DNA of 50,797 nt from Armatimonadota bacterium (lineage in GTDB: Bacteria; Armatimonadota; Armatimonadia; Armatimonadales; Capsulimonadaceae): contig JANXNV010000114.1 of assembly GCA_025353925.1 (NCBI GenBank), positions 1 to 50,797 of the forward strand, read 5' to 3'. How positions within the stretch are numbered: the stretch's first letter is position 1; every line of letters begins with the position of its first letter. Made by a program: the position numbers and the translations under genes. Below are positions 32,891 through 41,647 of the stretch, in pieces. Under the pieces are notes generated by a model. It saw only the letters and a program-made list of their open reading frames with translations, was not told the DNA's origin and did not search any database.

Positions 32891-33883
32891 TCAATCGGAG
32901 ACTTTTTCCTGTATATCGGTCACCGGGGGCTTGCCGGTCGGTCGCTGAAACGCTTTATGCCGCGAAGCCAGCAGCGGCGGATGTGCGGCCCGCCAGGCAT
33001 CGGCTTCCGCGAGAAGCTGTTCCCGCTCTCCCGCGACATCCCGGAGAACGGTCAGCATGAACTGCTCCTGCGCCGCCGCCCGGGAACCGACGGATCGGCC
33101 TGGAAGGCGATTTGTTTCAAATAGCAGGGTCGGCAGCCCGGCAACGATGCTGATATAACGGTGCGCGAGCCGTGCGGGGTGCGTATCCGTGACCTGATGG
33201 ATGACGGTTCCAAAGCCTTCGGCAAGCAGTGCGCCCTGCACGACGGCCTGGGCATCATCGCACGCTGCGATGACTTCTGGAGTAGCTCCGCTGCCTGGCC
33301 CGGCGGTTTCCGTAAAGTCGGGACGGGCGTCGTCGGGATACAGCTCATGCTGATCGGTCACCAGCGTGGGGTGCAGGCGAAGAAGCGCAGAATAGAAGGC
33401 ACGCGTCTCTGGCTGAGTCCGACGCAGCCAGTCCCGGTTTAAATCGACATTCCGGGAATTGTGCCGCCGGAATACCTCCGAGCCGTCTGGGTTTGCCATC
33501 GGGACGACATACACGGTGACGGCATCCAGTAAATGTGCCGGCGGCGTATCGTCATCCGCTTTGACCAGTGTATCCAGGAACGCCAATGCTCCCTCCGTAC
33601 TGGCAGGCTCATGCCCATGCTGTCGGCAGAGGTAAAAAATGGACTTTGGCCCGTGTCCGACCGTCGCCATCCAGAGCGAACGTCCCTTAACCGACTGTCC
33701 AAGACTCGTCAGCGTCAGGCGCTTGGAGTGGTCCTTATCGAAGTCTGCGAGTGCCGTCAACTGCTTGACCATGGCGGCGTAGCGGGTCGTGCCTGGCGGT
33801 CGAGTGAGATTTCTCTCCGCACTTACCGAGGTCACGCCCCCACAAAGTGCAAATACCAGAACTGTCAGAATAAAACGAGGCAA
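32891..33883 (-). CDS. Exported M14 zinc carboxypeptidase
   Basis: A 330-aa protein with a TTG start preceded by AAGGAGAGG; this gives a good signal peptide (PRFILTVLVFALCGGVTSVSA). The M14 domain shows zinc ligands in CRQHGHEPASTEGA, a third ligand region VTDQHELYPDD, NPDGSEVFRRHN with an Arg for the substrate carboxylate, NVDLNRDW, and the catalytic Glu in TLLFETNRLPG. It shares the overall architecture of the second M14 enzyme downstream but has no membrane anchor. They are paralogues of moderate divergence rather than a recent duplication. Likely acts on peptidoglycan peptides in the periplasm. Confidence 0.83.
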   Translation of the reverse strand: MPRFILTVLVFALCGGVTSVSAERNLTRPPGTTRYAAMVKQLTALADFDKDHSKRLTLTSLGQSVKGRSLWMATVGHGPKSIFYLCRQHGHEPASTEGALAFLDTLVKADDDTPPAHLLDAVTVYVVPMANPDGSEVFRRHNSRNVDLNRDWLRRTQPETRAFYSALLRLHPTLVTDQHELYPDDARPDFTETAGPGSGATPEVIAACDDAQAVVQGALLAEGFGTVIHQVTDTHPARLAHRYISIVAGLPTLLFETNRLPGRSVGSRAAAQEQFMLTVLRDVAGEREQLLAEADAWRAAHPPLLASRHKAFQRPTGKPPVTDIQEKVSD

Positions 33884-33954
33884 AACTTGCTTCCTCTCCT
33901 TGCTTCTATTGTCGGCAGTGAGCCGGTAGGTTTGCAGGGCTACACAGGACAGGA

Positions 33955-34089
33955 CCACGGATTGAAATCCGAGGGTGGAAACGGCCCACCGTCGAAGCGA
34001 CGTTCAGAAAGTAACTCAACGGCTGCATAGTTACTTCTTCTGTCCCCTGGACAGTGAGCACTTCTCAGCCTCGGATTTCTAATCCGTGG
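33955..34089. repeat. Multi-hairpin element bounded by 20-bp inverted arms
   Basis: Outer arms 33955-33974 and 34069-34089 are inverted copies differing by a single inserted base (CCACGGATTGAAATCCGAGG against its partner). Between them five hairpins sit almost end to end: 33974-33990 (GGTGG/CCACC), 33990-34002 (CGTCG/CGACG), 34009-34036 (AAGTAACT/AGTTACTT), 34040-34054 (CTGTCC/GGACAG) and 34055-34067 (TGAG/CTCA). Nearly every base can pair, giving a closed multibranch fold. Each outer arm is also a small palindrome (CGGATT..AATCCG). No protein is encoded. It could be a small mobile repeat, a structured RNA or a replication/recombination site. Confidence 0.7.
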
Positions 34090-34128
34090 CTCTGCTCCGA
34101 TCCGTGGTCCAACTCCAATCTGTGGCTC
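34082..34128. repeat. Three direct repeats of 18-nt period beside the hairpin element
   Basis: ATCCGTGG at 34082 and 34100 and ATCTGTGG at 34118, each followed by a C/T-rich spacer. The first copy is part of the right outer arm of the hairpin element. The array ends 2 nt before the stop codon of the FemAB-like gene. Confidence 0.75.
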
Positions 34129-34130
34129 CA

Positions 34131-35264
34131 CTACCGTCCCTTCAGCTTCCGCGCCAATTTCTGTGCGGCAGGCTTGCCTTTCGTGTAGGCCCAGTAGGCG
34201 GCTTTGTTGTAGACTAGATCAAACTCACCGATGTATTCGACGTATCGGGTGCCGAAGCCCTCTTTAAACCGGTTAAGGCCCTGCAAATGGTCCTCTTTTT
34301 CGACATCCGCCGCCGACTCGCCCTCCTGGCGGCGGCGGGGGCTGACCCCGCGGAAGTCGTACCACGCACAGCCTGCATCCCTAGCCCATTTGATCATGGC
34401 CCACTGCATAGCGTAGTTTGGCATGACGTTGCGGTGCTCATTGGAAGACTCGCCGTAGACATACCAGGCTTTATCCCCAATAATGAAGCAAAGTGCCCCG
34501 GAAAGTATCTGGCCCTCGTAGCGCGTCATAAACAGCTTTGCCAGCCCGGCGGGGACAAGATTATCCCAGAGCGTCTCAAAATACGACAGCGGGCGCGGGC
34601 GGAAGCCGTTCCGCTCCCCAGTCACTTGCATCAATTCGTTGAAGATTTTGAGATCGGCACGGGTCAGGTTCTCGACCATCTCGACACCGTGCTTTTCGAA
34701 CGCCAGCTTAATATTGCGCCGCACCTGCGGTTTGAACGCCGCCAGCAGCTCGGCTTCGCTGCGGCCCGCCAGGTCCAATTGCATGACGCAGCGCGGCTGG
34801 ATGCCGCCGAAGCCCTGGACATCGGTGGTGGCGGGAGGGGCAAAGCCGTGTTTGGTGAACAGGGCGGTCACCTCGGTTCGCTCAATGGACACGGCAGGAT
34901 CGATGGTCAGGAACCCGGCCTTGTCTTTGGCAGCACGATCCTGGATCGCGGCGAGCAGAGCGGTGAACGCGGTTTCGTCTCCCCAATCGTCTAAAAGCGG
35001 GCCGCGCGGGGCGTAGTAAAAATTGCCGACAAGTGGGACTTTGCGGCGCAGGATCAGGCAGCCGCCCGAAAGCGTCTCTCCACGGAAAAGGCCCAGACGG
35101 ATCGGCGACCAGTCCGCGCCTTTGACGCCCCCCCACTCCCAGGCCTGCAGAACGTCCCCCTCGGGCACACGCCCGACAAACGAGTTCCAGGCCGCATGGT
35201 CGGTATCGCCGGAGAGTTCACGCACAGAAAGCGGGGGGGAGGAAGCAGAGGGAGAAGAAGTCAT
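34131..35264 (-). CDS. FemAB-like aminoacyl/peptidoglycan bridge transferase
   Basis: A 377-aa protein of two tandem GNAT folds as in FemX/FemAB. Marks: VLQAWEWGGVKGADWSPIRL, FYYAPRGPLLDDW, VRRNIKLAFEKHGVEMVENL in the first half, then LSYFETLWDNLVPAGLAKLF and AWYDFRGVSPRRR in the second. Family members add amino acids from aminoacyl-tRNA to the peptidoglycan stem peptide, though some act on other acceptors. ATG at 35264; a GTG five codons upstream is possible. Neither has a clear ribosome-binding site. Next to the M14-alr-M14 genes it supports a cell-wall peptide theme. Confidence 0.85.
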   Translation of the reverse strand: MTSSPSASSPPLSVRELSGDTDHAAWNSFVGRVPEGDVLQAWEWGGVKGADWSPIRLGLFRGETLSGGCLILRRKVPLVGNFYYAPRGPLLDDWGDETAFTALLAAIQDRAAKDKAGFLTIDPAVSIERTEVTALFTKHGFAPPATTDVQGFGGIQPRCVMQLDLAGRSEAELLAAFKPQVRRNIKLAFEKHGVEMVENLTRADLKIFNELMQVTGERNGFRPRPLSYFETLWDNLVPAGLAKLFMTRYEGQILSGALCFIIGDKAWYVYGESSNEHRNVMPNYAMQWAMIKWARDAGCAWYDFRGVSPRRRQEGESAADVEKEDHLQGLNRFKEGFGTRYVEYIGEFDLVYNKAAYWAYTKGKPAAQKLARKLKGR

Positions 35265-35294
35265 AAGAAAGTATGGCACAGGCGCGGGGGGATG

Positions 35295-36194
35295 TCAACC
35301 GCGCTCCCGGTGCTCGATCTGCGCCTGTACAATCGCGAGAAAGTTTGCCAGCACCGGCGAGGGGTCGTCCCGACGCGAAACGATCGCAAGCTCCGTCCTC
35401 GGCGCAGGCTCTTGAAGCGGCAGCAAAACCAACCCGGCCCGGTGCAGGTTGGCGACCGAAGCGGGCAGCAGCGCGATCCCCAGACCCGCGACCACCAGGC
35501 TGATCGCGGTCTGCATCTCGCGCACCTCCTGAACGACGCGCGGCGTAAAGCCGGACGCCATCTCGCAGGCTTGCCTGACGCACTGGGCATACGACGGCGG
35601 GGGCCGCTCCGGGAACGAGACGAAGTCTTCACAAGCAAGCTCAGCCAGCGAAACAGCGGTGCTTGCCACCAGCGGATGCGTCGCAGGCAAAGCCACGACA
35701 AATGGCTCTTTTAGAACCGCTGCGACGACAAATAAATCGTCCACAATCGGCGGGCGAGCGAAGCCGACGTGAATGCTATGGTCGTGCAGGGCGACGGCCT
35801 GCTCGGCGGCGTTCAGCTCCACCAGCGACAGTGCGATTGCCGGGTAGCTTTGCCGGAAATCGTGCAGAACAGCGGGCAGCAAATCATAGGTCGCCGAAGC
35901 CGCAAAGCCGATCCCCAGCCAGCCCTCTTCGCCCCGTGCGGCGCGTTTTGCCCCCAACACGGCATTGTCCACAGCCGCCAAGATGAGACGGGCATCACGC
36001 AGGAAAACTTCCCCCGCCGGAGTGAGCTGTACGCTGCGGCTTGTTCGCAGGAAGAGTGCCACACCGATCTCGCGCTCCAAATGCTGGATCTGCTGACTCA
36101 GCGGCGGCTGAGAAATAAATAGTCGTTCGGCGGCCCGCCCAAAATGCAGCTCTTCGGCAACCGTGACGAAATAACGCAGATGCCGCAGTTCCAT
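35295..36194 (-). CDS. LysR-type transcriptional regulator
   Basis: A 299-aa regulator. The N-terminal winged helix-turn-helix is classic: LRYFVTVAEELHFGRAAERL, SQPPLSQQIQHLEREIGVAL, LTPAGEVFL. The effector domain (about 90-295) resembles the CatM/BenM subgroup (RPPIVDDLFVVAAVLKEPFV). It lies divergent from a secreted metallo-beta-lactamase-fold gene across a 122-nt gap with a good promoter, so that gene is its most likely target. Effector unknown. Confidence 0.92.
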   Translation of the reverse strand: MELRHLRYFVTVAEELHFGRAAERLFISQPPLSQQIQHLEREIGVALFLRTSRSVQLTPAGEVFLRDARLILAAVDNAVLGAKRAARGEEGWLGIGFAASATYDLLPAVLHDFRQSYPAIALSLVELNAAEQAVALHDHSIHVGFARPPIVDDLFVVAAVLKEPFVVALPATHPLVASTAVSLAELACEDFVSFPERPPPSYAQCVRQACEMASGFTPRVVQEVREMQTAISLVVAGLGIALLPASVANLHRAGLVLLPLQEPAPRTELAIVSRRDDPSPVLANFLAIVQAQIEHRERG

Positions 36195-36228
36195 AGCTTA
36201 AACCTCTCAATAACCGCGTAAAGATATA

Positions 36229-36258
36229 TTGGACACAAAGTTGATTCTAGCATATAAT
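36229..36258 (+). promoter_or_regulatory. Promoter in the LysR / MBL-fold divergent gap
   Basis: TTGGAC (36229-36234), 18-nt spacer, perfect TATAAT (36253-36258), reading toward the MBL-fold gene. The start codon is preceded by GAAGGA. This is the natural place for LysR binding; ATATATTGG...CCAATA-like dyads are not obvious to me, so the operator is not assigned. Confidence 0.7.
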
Positions 36259-36316
36259 AGAGCTGTGTTGGAGGTAATCTGGTACACTACTAAGCACATT
36301 AGAAGGACTATAAACC

Positions 36317-37147
36317 ATGCGTACACGACTTCTCGCTTTTGCCTTGATGCTCTCCCTGCTGACGGCTTCTGCCGCCCAGGCCCAGTTGTCGGCTACTCAT
36401 ACCAGTCTCACCTGGTACGGCCACGCGGCGTTCAAGATCACGACGCCCTCCGGCAAGGTCGTCCTGCTGGACCCCTGGATCACGAATCCGGCCAATAAGA
36501 ACGGCGCGGCGGACCTTGCAGGTATCACGCGGGCCGATCTGATTTTGATTACCCACGGCCATTTCGACCATGTCGGCGACTCGGTCGCTATCGCCAAACG
36601 GACCGGCGCGAAGCTGGTCGCTACGGCGGATCTAGCGGATGCCCTGGTCGCCTACGGCGGCTACCCGAAGGCCCAAGCAGGCATGGATACACAGGGGAAT
36701 TTCGGCGGTGAGCTGTCCCTGCTTGGCGGCGAAGTGAAGGTGCTGTTCGTTCCGGCAGTCCATAGCTCGGCGGTCTCGCCCCCGCCCGGCAGTGCCAACA
36801 CCGATCCGCATGCGGGCGGCAATCCCGGCGGCTTCGTGATTACAATTGCGGGCGGGCCGACGATTTATGCCACTGGTGATACGGATGAGTTCACCGATAT
36901 GGCACTCATCGGTAAAGTTCGCAAGATAGACGTGATGCTTTGCTGCATCGGGGATCACTATACAATGGGTCCTGTCCGGGCCGCCGATGCCGTGAAGCTA
37001 GTCGGCCCACGCATCGTCGTGCCGATCCATTACGGGACGTTTCCCATTCTGACCGGCACCCCGGGGGAGTTTGGCGAGGCTTTGAAAAAGAACGGCTCGA
37101 AGGCCCAGATGACTGTCATGCGCGTCGACCAGACGCTGAATTTCTAG
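36317..37147 (+). CDS. Exported MBL-fold metal-dependent hydrolase (UPF0173-like)
   Basis: A 276-aa protein: signal peptide ending AAQAQ, then a metallo-beta-lactamase fold. Metal motifs are THGHFDHVGD, VPAVHSS and YATGDTDEF, with a final VPIHYGTFPILTG. This order matches the YtkL/UlaG-like group of hydrolases, normally cytoplasmic and about 225 aa; here an export signal and a Gly/Pro-rich insert (HSSAVSPPPGSANTDPHAGG) are added. Substrate unknown. leuC follows after 9 nt, so it could be on the same transcript. Confidence 0.85.
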   Translation: MRTRLLAFALMLSLLTASAAQAQLSATHTSLTWYGHAAFKITTPSGKVVLLDPWITNPANKNGAADLAGITRADLILITHGHFDHVGDSVAIAKRTGAKLVATADLADALVAYGGYPKAQAGMDTQGNFGGELSLLGGEVKVLFVPAVHSSAVSPPPGSANTDPHAGGNPGGFVITIAGGPTIYATGDTDEFTDMALIGKVRKIDVMLCCIGDHYTMGPVRAADAVKLVGPRIVVPIHYGTFPILTGTPGEFGEALKKNGSKAQMTVMRVDQTLNF

Positions 37148-37156
37148 GAAACTACT

Positions 37157-38563
37157 ATGCCCAAAACAATGTTCGAGAAAATCTGGGAAGCCCATGTCGT
37201 CCGCGAGACCGTAGGCCAACCCTCCCTGCTCTATATCGACCTGCACCTGGTGCATGAGGTCACGTCGCCGCAGGCTTTTGAAGGCCTTCGGCTGACGGGG
37301 CGCAAAGTCCGCCGTCCGGACCTGACGGTCGCGACGATGGACCACAATGTGCCTACCACCAGCCGCTCCCTGCCTATTTTGGATCAGATCTCGAAGAAGC
37401 AGATGGAGGCCCTCTCGGACAACTGCAAAGAGTTCGGGGTGACGCTCTACGACATTCACAGCAAGCGGCAGGGCATCGTCCATGTGATCGGACCCGAGCT
37501 GGGCTTGACCCAGCCCGGCCTGGCCATCGTCTGCGGCGACAGCCACACCAGCACGCACGGGGCATTTGGAGCACTGGCGTTCGGCATCGGAACCAGCGAA
37601 GTCGAGCATGTCCTAGCGACCCAGTGCCTGCCGCAGTCATTGCCGAAGACCATGGAGATACGGGTCAATGGGAAGCTAGGTGAAGGCGTCACCGCAAAAG
37701 ACATCATTCTCGCGATCATCGGCAAGATCGGCACGGACGGCGCGACGGGCTATGTCGTCGAGTACACGGGGGAAGCCATACGCGCCCTCTCGATGGAAGG
37801 CAGGATGACGATCTGCAATATGTCGATCGAGGCCGGTGCCCGCGCGGGCCTGATTGCCCCGGATGAAAAAACGTTCGCCTATATTCAGGGCAAGACATTC
37901 GCCCCGCAGCACGCCGAGTGGGACGAAGCCGTTGCCACCTGGAAACAGCTTCCCTCTGACCCCGGTGCGAAATATGACACGCTGGTGGAGCTGGACGCTT
38001 CCGAGATCGCCCCATACGTTTCGTGGGGGACCAGCCCCGGCATGGTTATCCCAATCACCGGCCTGGTCCCCTCCCCCGGCGATTATGCCGACCCGGCAGA
38101 CCGCCGCGCCGCCGAGCGTGCATTGGAATATATGGGCCTGGATGCGGGCGTTTCGATCCAGAGCGTCGCCTTGGACACGGTTTTCATCGGCTCCTGCACG
38201 AATGGCCGGATTGAAGACCTCCGCGCCGCCGCCGGTATCCTAAAAGGCCAGCACGTCCGCGCCGGTCTGCGGGCTTTGGTCGTCCCCGGCTCCGTGCCGG
38301 TCAAGCTGCAGGCCGAGGCCGAGGGCCTGGATGTCATCTTCAAAGACGCCGGGTTCGACTGGCGCGAGGCAGGCTGCTCCATGTGCCTGGGCATGAACCC
38401 GGACATTCTGCAGCCGGGCGAGCGCTGCGCCAGCACCTCAAACCGCAACTTCGAAGGCCGCCAGGGCAAAGGGGGCCGGACGCACCTGGTCAGTCCGCAG
38501 ATGGCGGCGGCGGCCTCTATCGCCGGGCATCTAGTGGATGTTCGGGAATGGGATAAGAAATAG
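37157..38563 (+). CDS. leuC: 3-isopropylmalate dehydratase large subunit
   Basis: A 468-aa aconitase-family subunit for leucine synthesis; it isomerises 2- to 3-isopropylmalate with LeuD. Iron-sulfur Cys ligands lie in FIGSCTNGR and in [10 protein letters not shown]. Substrate and family marks: [56 protein letters not shown]. Full length for the bacterial type. leuD is not adjacent but 675 nt downstream, separated by a Uma2 nuclease gene. Confidence 0.96.
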   Translation: MPKTMFEKIWEAHVVRETVGQPSLLYIDLHLVHEVTSPQAFEGLRLTGRKVRRPDLTVATMDHNVPTTSRSLPILDQISKKQMEALSDNCKEFGVTLYDIHSKRQGIVHVIGPELGLTQPGLAIVCGDSHTSTHGAFGALAFGIGTSEVEHVLATQCLPQSLPKTMEIRVNGKLGEGVTAKDIILAIIGKIGTDGATGYVVEYTGEAIRALSMEGRMTICNMSIEAGARAGLIAPDEKTFAYIQGKTFAPQHAEWDEAVATWKQLPSDPGAKYDTLVELDASEIAPYVSWGTSPGMVIPITGLVPSPGDYADPADRRAAERALEYMGLDAGVSIQSVALDTVFIGSCTNGRIEDLRAAAGILKGQHVRAGLRALVVPGSVPVKLQAEAEGLDVIFKDAGFDWREAGCSMCLGMNPDILQPGERCASTSNRNFEGRQGKGGRTHLVSPQMAAAASIAGHLVDVREWDKK

Positions 38564-38591
38564 TCTGTTCGGCACAGGGGAGGTCAAGTAG

Positions 38592-39227
38592 ATGGCAGTC
38601 GCAGAACCCGCAATCGCGGAGAATTTGGCCGCAGAAACGATAGACATACCGGGTATCACCCGCCCGATGAGTTACGAAGAATATATGGCAACGCCGGAGG
38701 AGATGGCGCGGTACGACATTCTAGACGGCTGGAAGGTCTACCGTTTGTATGGAGACAACTTAATGCCGAGTCCGACACGAACACATCAAACGATTGTGCT
38801 GAATCTCGCCGAAGCGTTTCGCAGCTTTCAGCGGCGGGAGAGGCTGGGTGAGGTGATTATTGCCCCCTGTGATGTTCAGATCACCTATCAGCCACTGCGG
38901 AGCCGCCAGCCGGATGTCCTGTTTATGAGCACGGGGCGGCTGGCGCAAAACCTGCCGCCCGACGGCTACGCACCGCTGTCTCCCGCCCCAGAGCTGGTGG
39001 TAGAGATCATTTCGCCTTCCGATACCCCCTCCGTCCTGGCACGCAAGCTGGCGGATTATCGGTCGGTGAACGTCGAAGAGGTTTGGCTGATCGACTCTCA
39101 CAAGGGGGAAGTGGAAATCCGCTCTCTAGCCGACGACACCAGGCGACTTTTTCGGGCCGGCGACATCGCACTCTCACACGTCTTCCCCGGCCTCGCTGTC
39201 CCTGTGGACAGCATTTTTCAGGAGTAA
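38592..39227 (+). CDS. Uma2-family (DUF820) putative endonuclease
   Basis: A 211-aa protein with the restriction-like fold found in large numbers in cyanobacteria and related phyla. It has [20 protein letters not shown] near the N-terminus, then the PD-(D/E)xK-like pair RQPDVLF and [11 protein letters not shown], and [20 protein letters not shown]. True biochemical function of the family is poorly known. It sits between leuC and leuD on the same strand with short gaps (28 and 11 nt), so it is co-transcribed with leucine genes; its own stop overlaps the AGGAG region used by leuD. Confidence 0.85.
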   Translation: MAVAEPAIAENLAAETIDIPGITRPMSYEEYMATPEEMARYDILDGWKVYRLYGDNLMPSPTRTHQTIVLNLAEAFRSFQRRERLGEVIIAPCDVQITYQPLRSRQPDVLFMSTGRLAQNLPPDGYAPLSPAPELVVEIISPSDTPSVLARKLADYRSVNVEEVWLIDSHKGEVEIRSLADDTRRLFRAGDIALSHVFPGLAVPVDSIFQE

Positions 39228-39238
39228 ATCACTTAACA

Positions 39239-39853
39239 ATGGAATCCTTTACCAAACTAACCGGACTTGCGGCCCCGCTGGACCGGGTCAATGCCGACAC
39301 CGACCAGATCATTCCGAAGCAGTTTCTGAAGCGCATCGAGCGCACCGGCTTTGGCCAGTTTCTGTTCTTTGACTGGCGGTATGAAGCCGACGGCACAACC
39401 CCAAACCCGGAGTTCGAGCTGAACCAGTCGCAGTATGCGGGGGCCGTTGTACTCATCACAGGCAAGAACTTCGGCTGCGGATCATCGCGTGAGCACGCGC
39501 CGTGGGCTTTGGCGGATTACGGCTTCAAGGCAATCCTCGCCCCCTCCTACGCCGATATTTTCTACAACAACTGCTTTAAGAACGGCATCCTGCCGGTCGT
39601 CCTGCCGGAAGAGACCATTACGATGCTGCTGGAGCGCGGCAAGACGGCGGGTTACACCATGACCGTGGACCTGGAAAACCAGACGGTCTCGGATAACCAG
39701 GGATTCTCACAGCCCTTTGAGGTCGATGCGTTTCGCCGCCACTGCCTGCTGAACGGCCTAGACGACATCGGCCTGACATTGCAGCATGAGCCGGACATCA
39801 CGGCGTACGAATCGAAGCGTCCCCTTTGGAAGCGCGGCGCGGTGGCGGCCTGA
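39239..39853 (+). CDS. leuD: 3-isopropylmalate dehydratase small subunit
   Basis: A 204-aa swivelling domain that completes the LeuCD active site. Marks: [60 protein letters not shown]. The ATG at 39239 gives the family start; an open extension upstream overlaps the Uma2 gene and is not conserved-looking. AGGAG lies about 14 nt upstream, inside the previous gene's end. Its stop overlaps the next start as TGATG. Confidence 0.95.
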   Translation: MESFTKLTGLAAPLDRVNADTDQIIPKQFLKRIERTGFGQFLFFDWRYEADGTTPNPEFELNQSQYAGAVVLITGKNFGCGSSREHAPWALADYGFKAILAPSYADIFYNNCFKNGILPVVLPEETITMLLERGKTAGYTMTVDLENQTVSDNQGFSQPFEVDAFRRHCLLNGLDDIGLTLQHEPDITAYESKRPLWKRGAVAA

Positions 39854-40464
39854 TGGCCACCGAAATGTGGGCGGAAAAGGAGTTTTCCGAGGAAGACTTG
39901 AGCGACCGCGACTTCTCCCTCGCAGAGATGACCCGCTGCCGCTTTGCCCACTGCCGCTTTCGCGGGGCAGTTCTCAGCGAGATTCGGCTGAAGGACTGCC
40001 ACTTCGACGAGTGTGATTTCAGCGGCGCGAAGATGAATGCAGCCGAGTGCGTGACTTCGGCCTTCACCAATTGCAGCTTCGTCGGCACAAATCTGTTTCT
40101 CGCCCGATTTGAGGATTGCCGACTTTTAGGATCCAACTTCGCGGAGGCGGATATCGGCGGCATCACCCTGGTCGAGGGCGACTGGTCCTGGGCTTCTTTG
40201 CGTCACCTCAACCTGGCCAAACAAGACCTGCGTAAAATCAAGTTCGCCGGGGCGGATTTTTACGGTGCGGATTTGACGGCAGCAGACTTGCGGGACTGCG
40301 ATCTCACGGAAGCGAACTTAGACGCGGCAAAGCTGACCGAGGCAAATCTGCGCGGTGCGATTTTGGACAAAATGGATTTGAAGGGCTTGGACCTGACCGG
40401 CGTCAAGCTGGACATGGCCCAAGCCATGCTGCTGGCACAGTGTTACGGGGCGAAGGTGGGATAG
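39853..40464 (+). CDS. Pentapeptide-repeat protein
   Basis: A 203-aa protein, start ATG overlapping the leuD stop by one base. Most of its length consists of A(D/N)LxX-type pentapeptides, for example CRFAHCRFRGAVL, FAGADFYGADLTAADLRDCD, LTEANLDAAKLTEANLRGAI. These build a right-handed quadrilateral beta-helix. Some relatives mimic DNA and bind gyrase, but most are uncharacterised and nothing here shows a gyrase link. It is the last gene of the leu cluster and converges on pheA. Confidence 0.88.
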   Translation: MATEMWAEKEFSEEDLSDRDFSLAEMTRCRFAHCRFRGAVLSEIRLKDCHFDECDFSGAKMNAAECVTSAFTNCSFVGTNLFLARFEDCRLLGSNFAEADIGGITLVEGDWSWASLRHLNLAKQDLRKIKFAGADFYGADLTAADLRDCDLTEANLDAAKLTEANLRGAILDKMDLKGLDLTGVKLDMAQAMLLAQCYGAKVG

Positions 40465-40491
40465 AGCGTGAGGGCGCGGCAAGCAGCACCC

Positions 40492-41559
40492 CTACCCTTC
40501 CGGATACGACCCCAGCACGTTGACGTAGATCGAATGGGAGCGCAGGGCTTCGAGGGCGGCTTTGACCGGCTCGTCGTTTTCGTGGCCCTGGAAGTCGGCG
40601 AATTGGACGTATTCCCAGGCGGCGTTGCGGGACGGGCGGGAGGCGATCATGCTCAGGTTGACATTGTGGGTCTCGAAGGCCCGCAGGGCGCGGCCCAGCG
40701 ATCCCGGCTCGTTTTTGACGGCGAAGAGGGCACTGGTCTTGTCCCGGCCTGTAGGCGGGGGTTCGTTGCGGCCAATCACCAGGAAGCGGGTCCGGTTGTG
40801 CGGGCTGTCTTCGATGCTGTCGTGCAGGATGGGGACGCCGTAGACTTCGGAGGAACGTTTCGGAGCGATCGCGGCCCCATTCGGGTCGGCGGCGGCACGT
40901 TCGGCGGCTTTCGAGGTCGGCATGACTTCGATGATTTCGGCGTGGGGCAGGTGCGAATCGATCCACTGGCGACTCTGAGCCAGCGGCTGCGGGCCGGTGT
41001 AAAGCCGCTGGATGTCGGAAAGCGATTTGGCGTGGGTCAGCAGGTTCTGGACAATCGTGACGTAGATCTCGGCGCAGATCTTCAGCGACGTTTCATGGAA
41101 CATATCCAGCGTGTAGTTGACGACTCCCTCCGTAGAGTTTTCGACCGGCACAACCCCGTAGTCGGCCCGGCCCCGTTCGACCTCGCCGAAAACGTCGGGG
41201 ATCGTCGCACAATCATAGTATCCCGTGGAGGAGCCGAAGCGGGACACGGCGGCCATCTCGGTGAACGTCCCCGGTGGTCCCCAGTAGGCGACAGTCATCG
41301 GCTTTTGCAGTGCGATACTCGCGGAAATGATCTCTCTGTACACAGCCAGCAGGGACGACTGCGGCATGGCACCGGCACCCCGCAGATGCATCAGCCGCTC
41401 GACCAGGTCGCGTTCGCGCTCCGGAGCGAAATAGCGTGCGCTCTTGTTATCAGCCTTCTGTTTACCAACTTCCAGGGACACTTCCGCCCGCTGATTCAGC
41501 AGGCTGACAAGCTGTTCGTCTATTGTATCAATCCGCTGTCTCAAATCTTCTAAACTCAT
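40492..41559 (-). CDS. pheA: Bifunctional chorismate mutase / prephenate dehydratase
   Basis: A 355-aa P-protein for phenylalanine synthesis. The AroQ chorismate mutase is residues 1-85 (LRQRIDTIDEQLVSLLNQRA), the prephenate dehydratase about 90-270 (AYWGPPGTFTEMAAVSRFGS, VPVENSTEGVVNYT, NRTRFLVIG), and the ACT regulatory domain about 280-350 (FAVKNEPGSLGRALRAF). The feedback motif normally reading ESRP is ASRP here, which could weaken phenylalanine inhibition. ATG chosen at MSLEDLRQ, the family start. It diverges from accB. Confidence 0.94.
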   Translation of the reverse strand: MSLEDLRQRIDTIDEQLVSLLNQRAEVSLEVGKQKADNKSARYFAPERERDLVERLMHLRGAGAMPQSSLLAVYREIISASIALQKPMTVAYWGPPGTFTEMAAVSRFGSSTGYYDCATIPDVFGEVERGRADYGVVPVENSTEGVVNYTLDMFHETSLKICAEIYVTIVQNLLTHAKSLSDIQRLYTGPQPLAQSRQWIDSHLPHAEIIEVMPTSKAAERAAADPNGAAIAPKRSSEVYGVPILHDSIEDSPHNRTRFLVIGRNEPPPTGRDKTSALFAVKNEPGSLGRALRAFETHNVNLSMIASRPSRNAAWEYVQFADFQGHENDEPVKAALEALRSHSIYVNVLGSYPEG

Positions 41560-41600
41560 GATGCGTGTCAGTTCGGCGCGAGGAGCGGCGATTCCTTCCC

Positions 41601-41631
41601 TTGACTTCCCCCCCTGCCCCCGTGCTACAAT
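41601..41631 (+). promoter_or_regulatory. Promoter of the accB-hom operon
   Basis: TTGACT (41601-41606), a long 19-nt spacer, then TACAAT (41626-41631) preceded by TGC, an extended -10. The transcription start would lie about 10 nt before the GTG codon region of accB. It is in the 88-nt gap divergent to pheA. Confidence 0.6.
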
Positions 41632-41647
41632 AACTAAGAGGTAGTGT

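Noticed and set aside
33955-34128. Integron attC site
   Set aside because: No core GTTRRRY boxes, and no integrase or cassette array is nearby.
40468-41553. A 361-codon open frame on the plus strand opposite pheA
   Set aside because: It lies wholly antisense to a well-matched pheA and has the Arg/Gly/Val-rich composition of a GC-rich shadow frame, with no recognisable motif.
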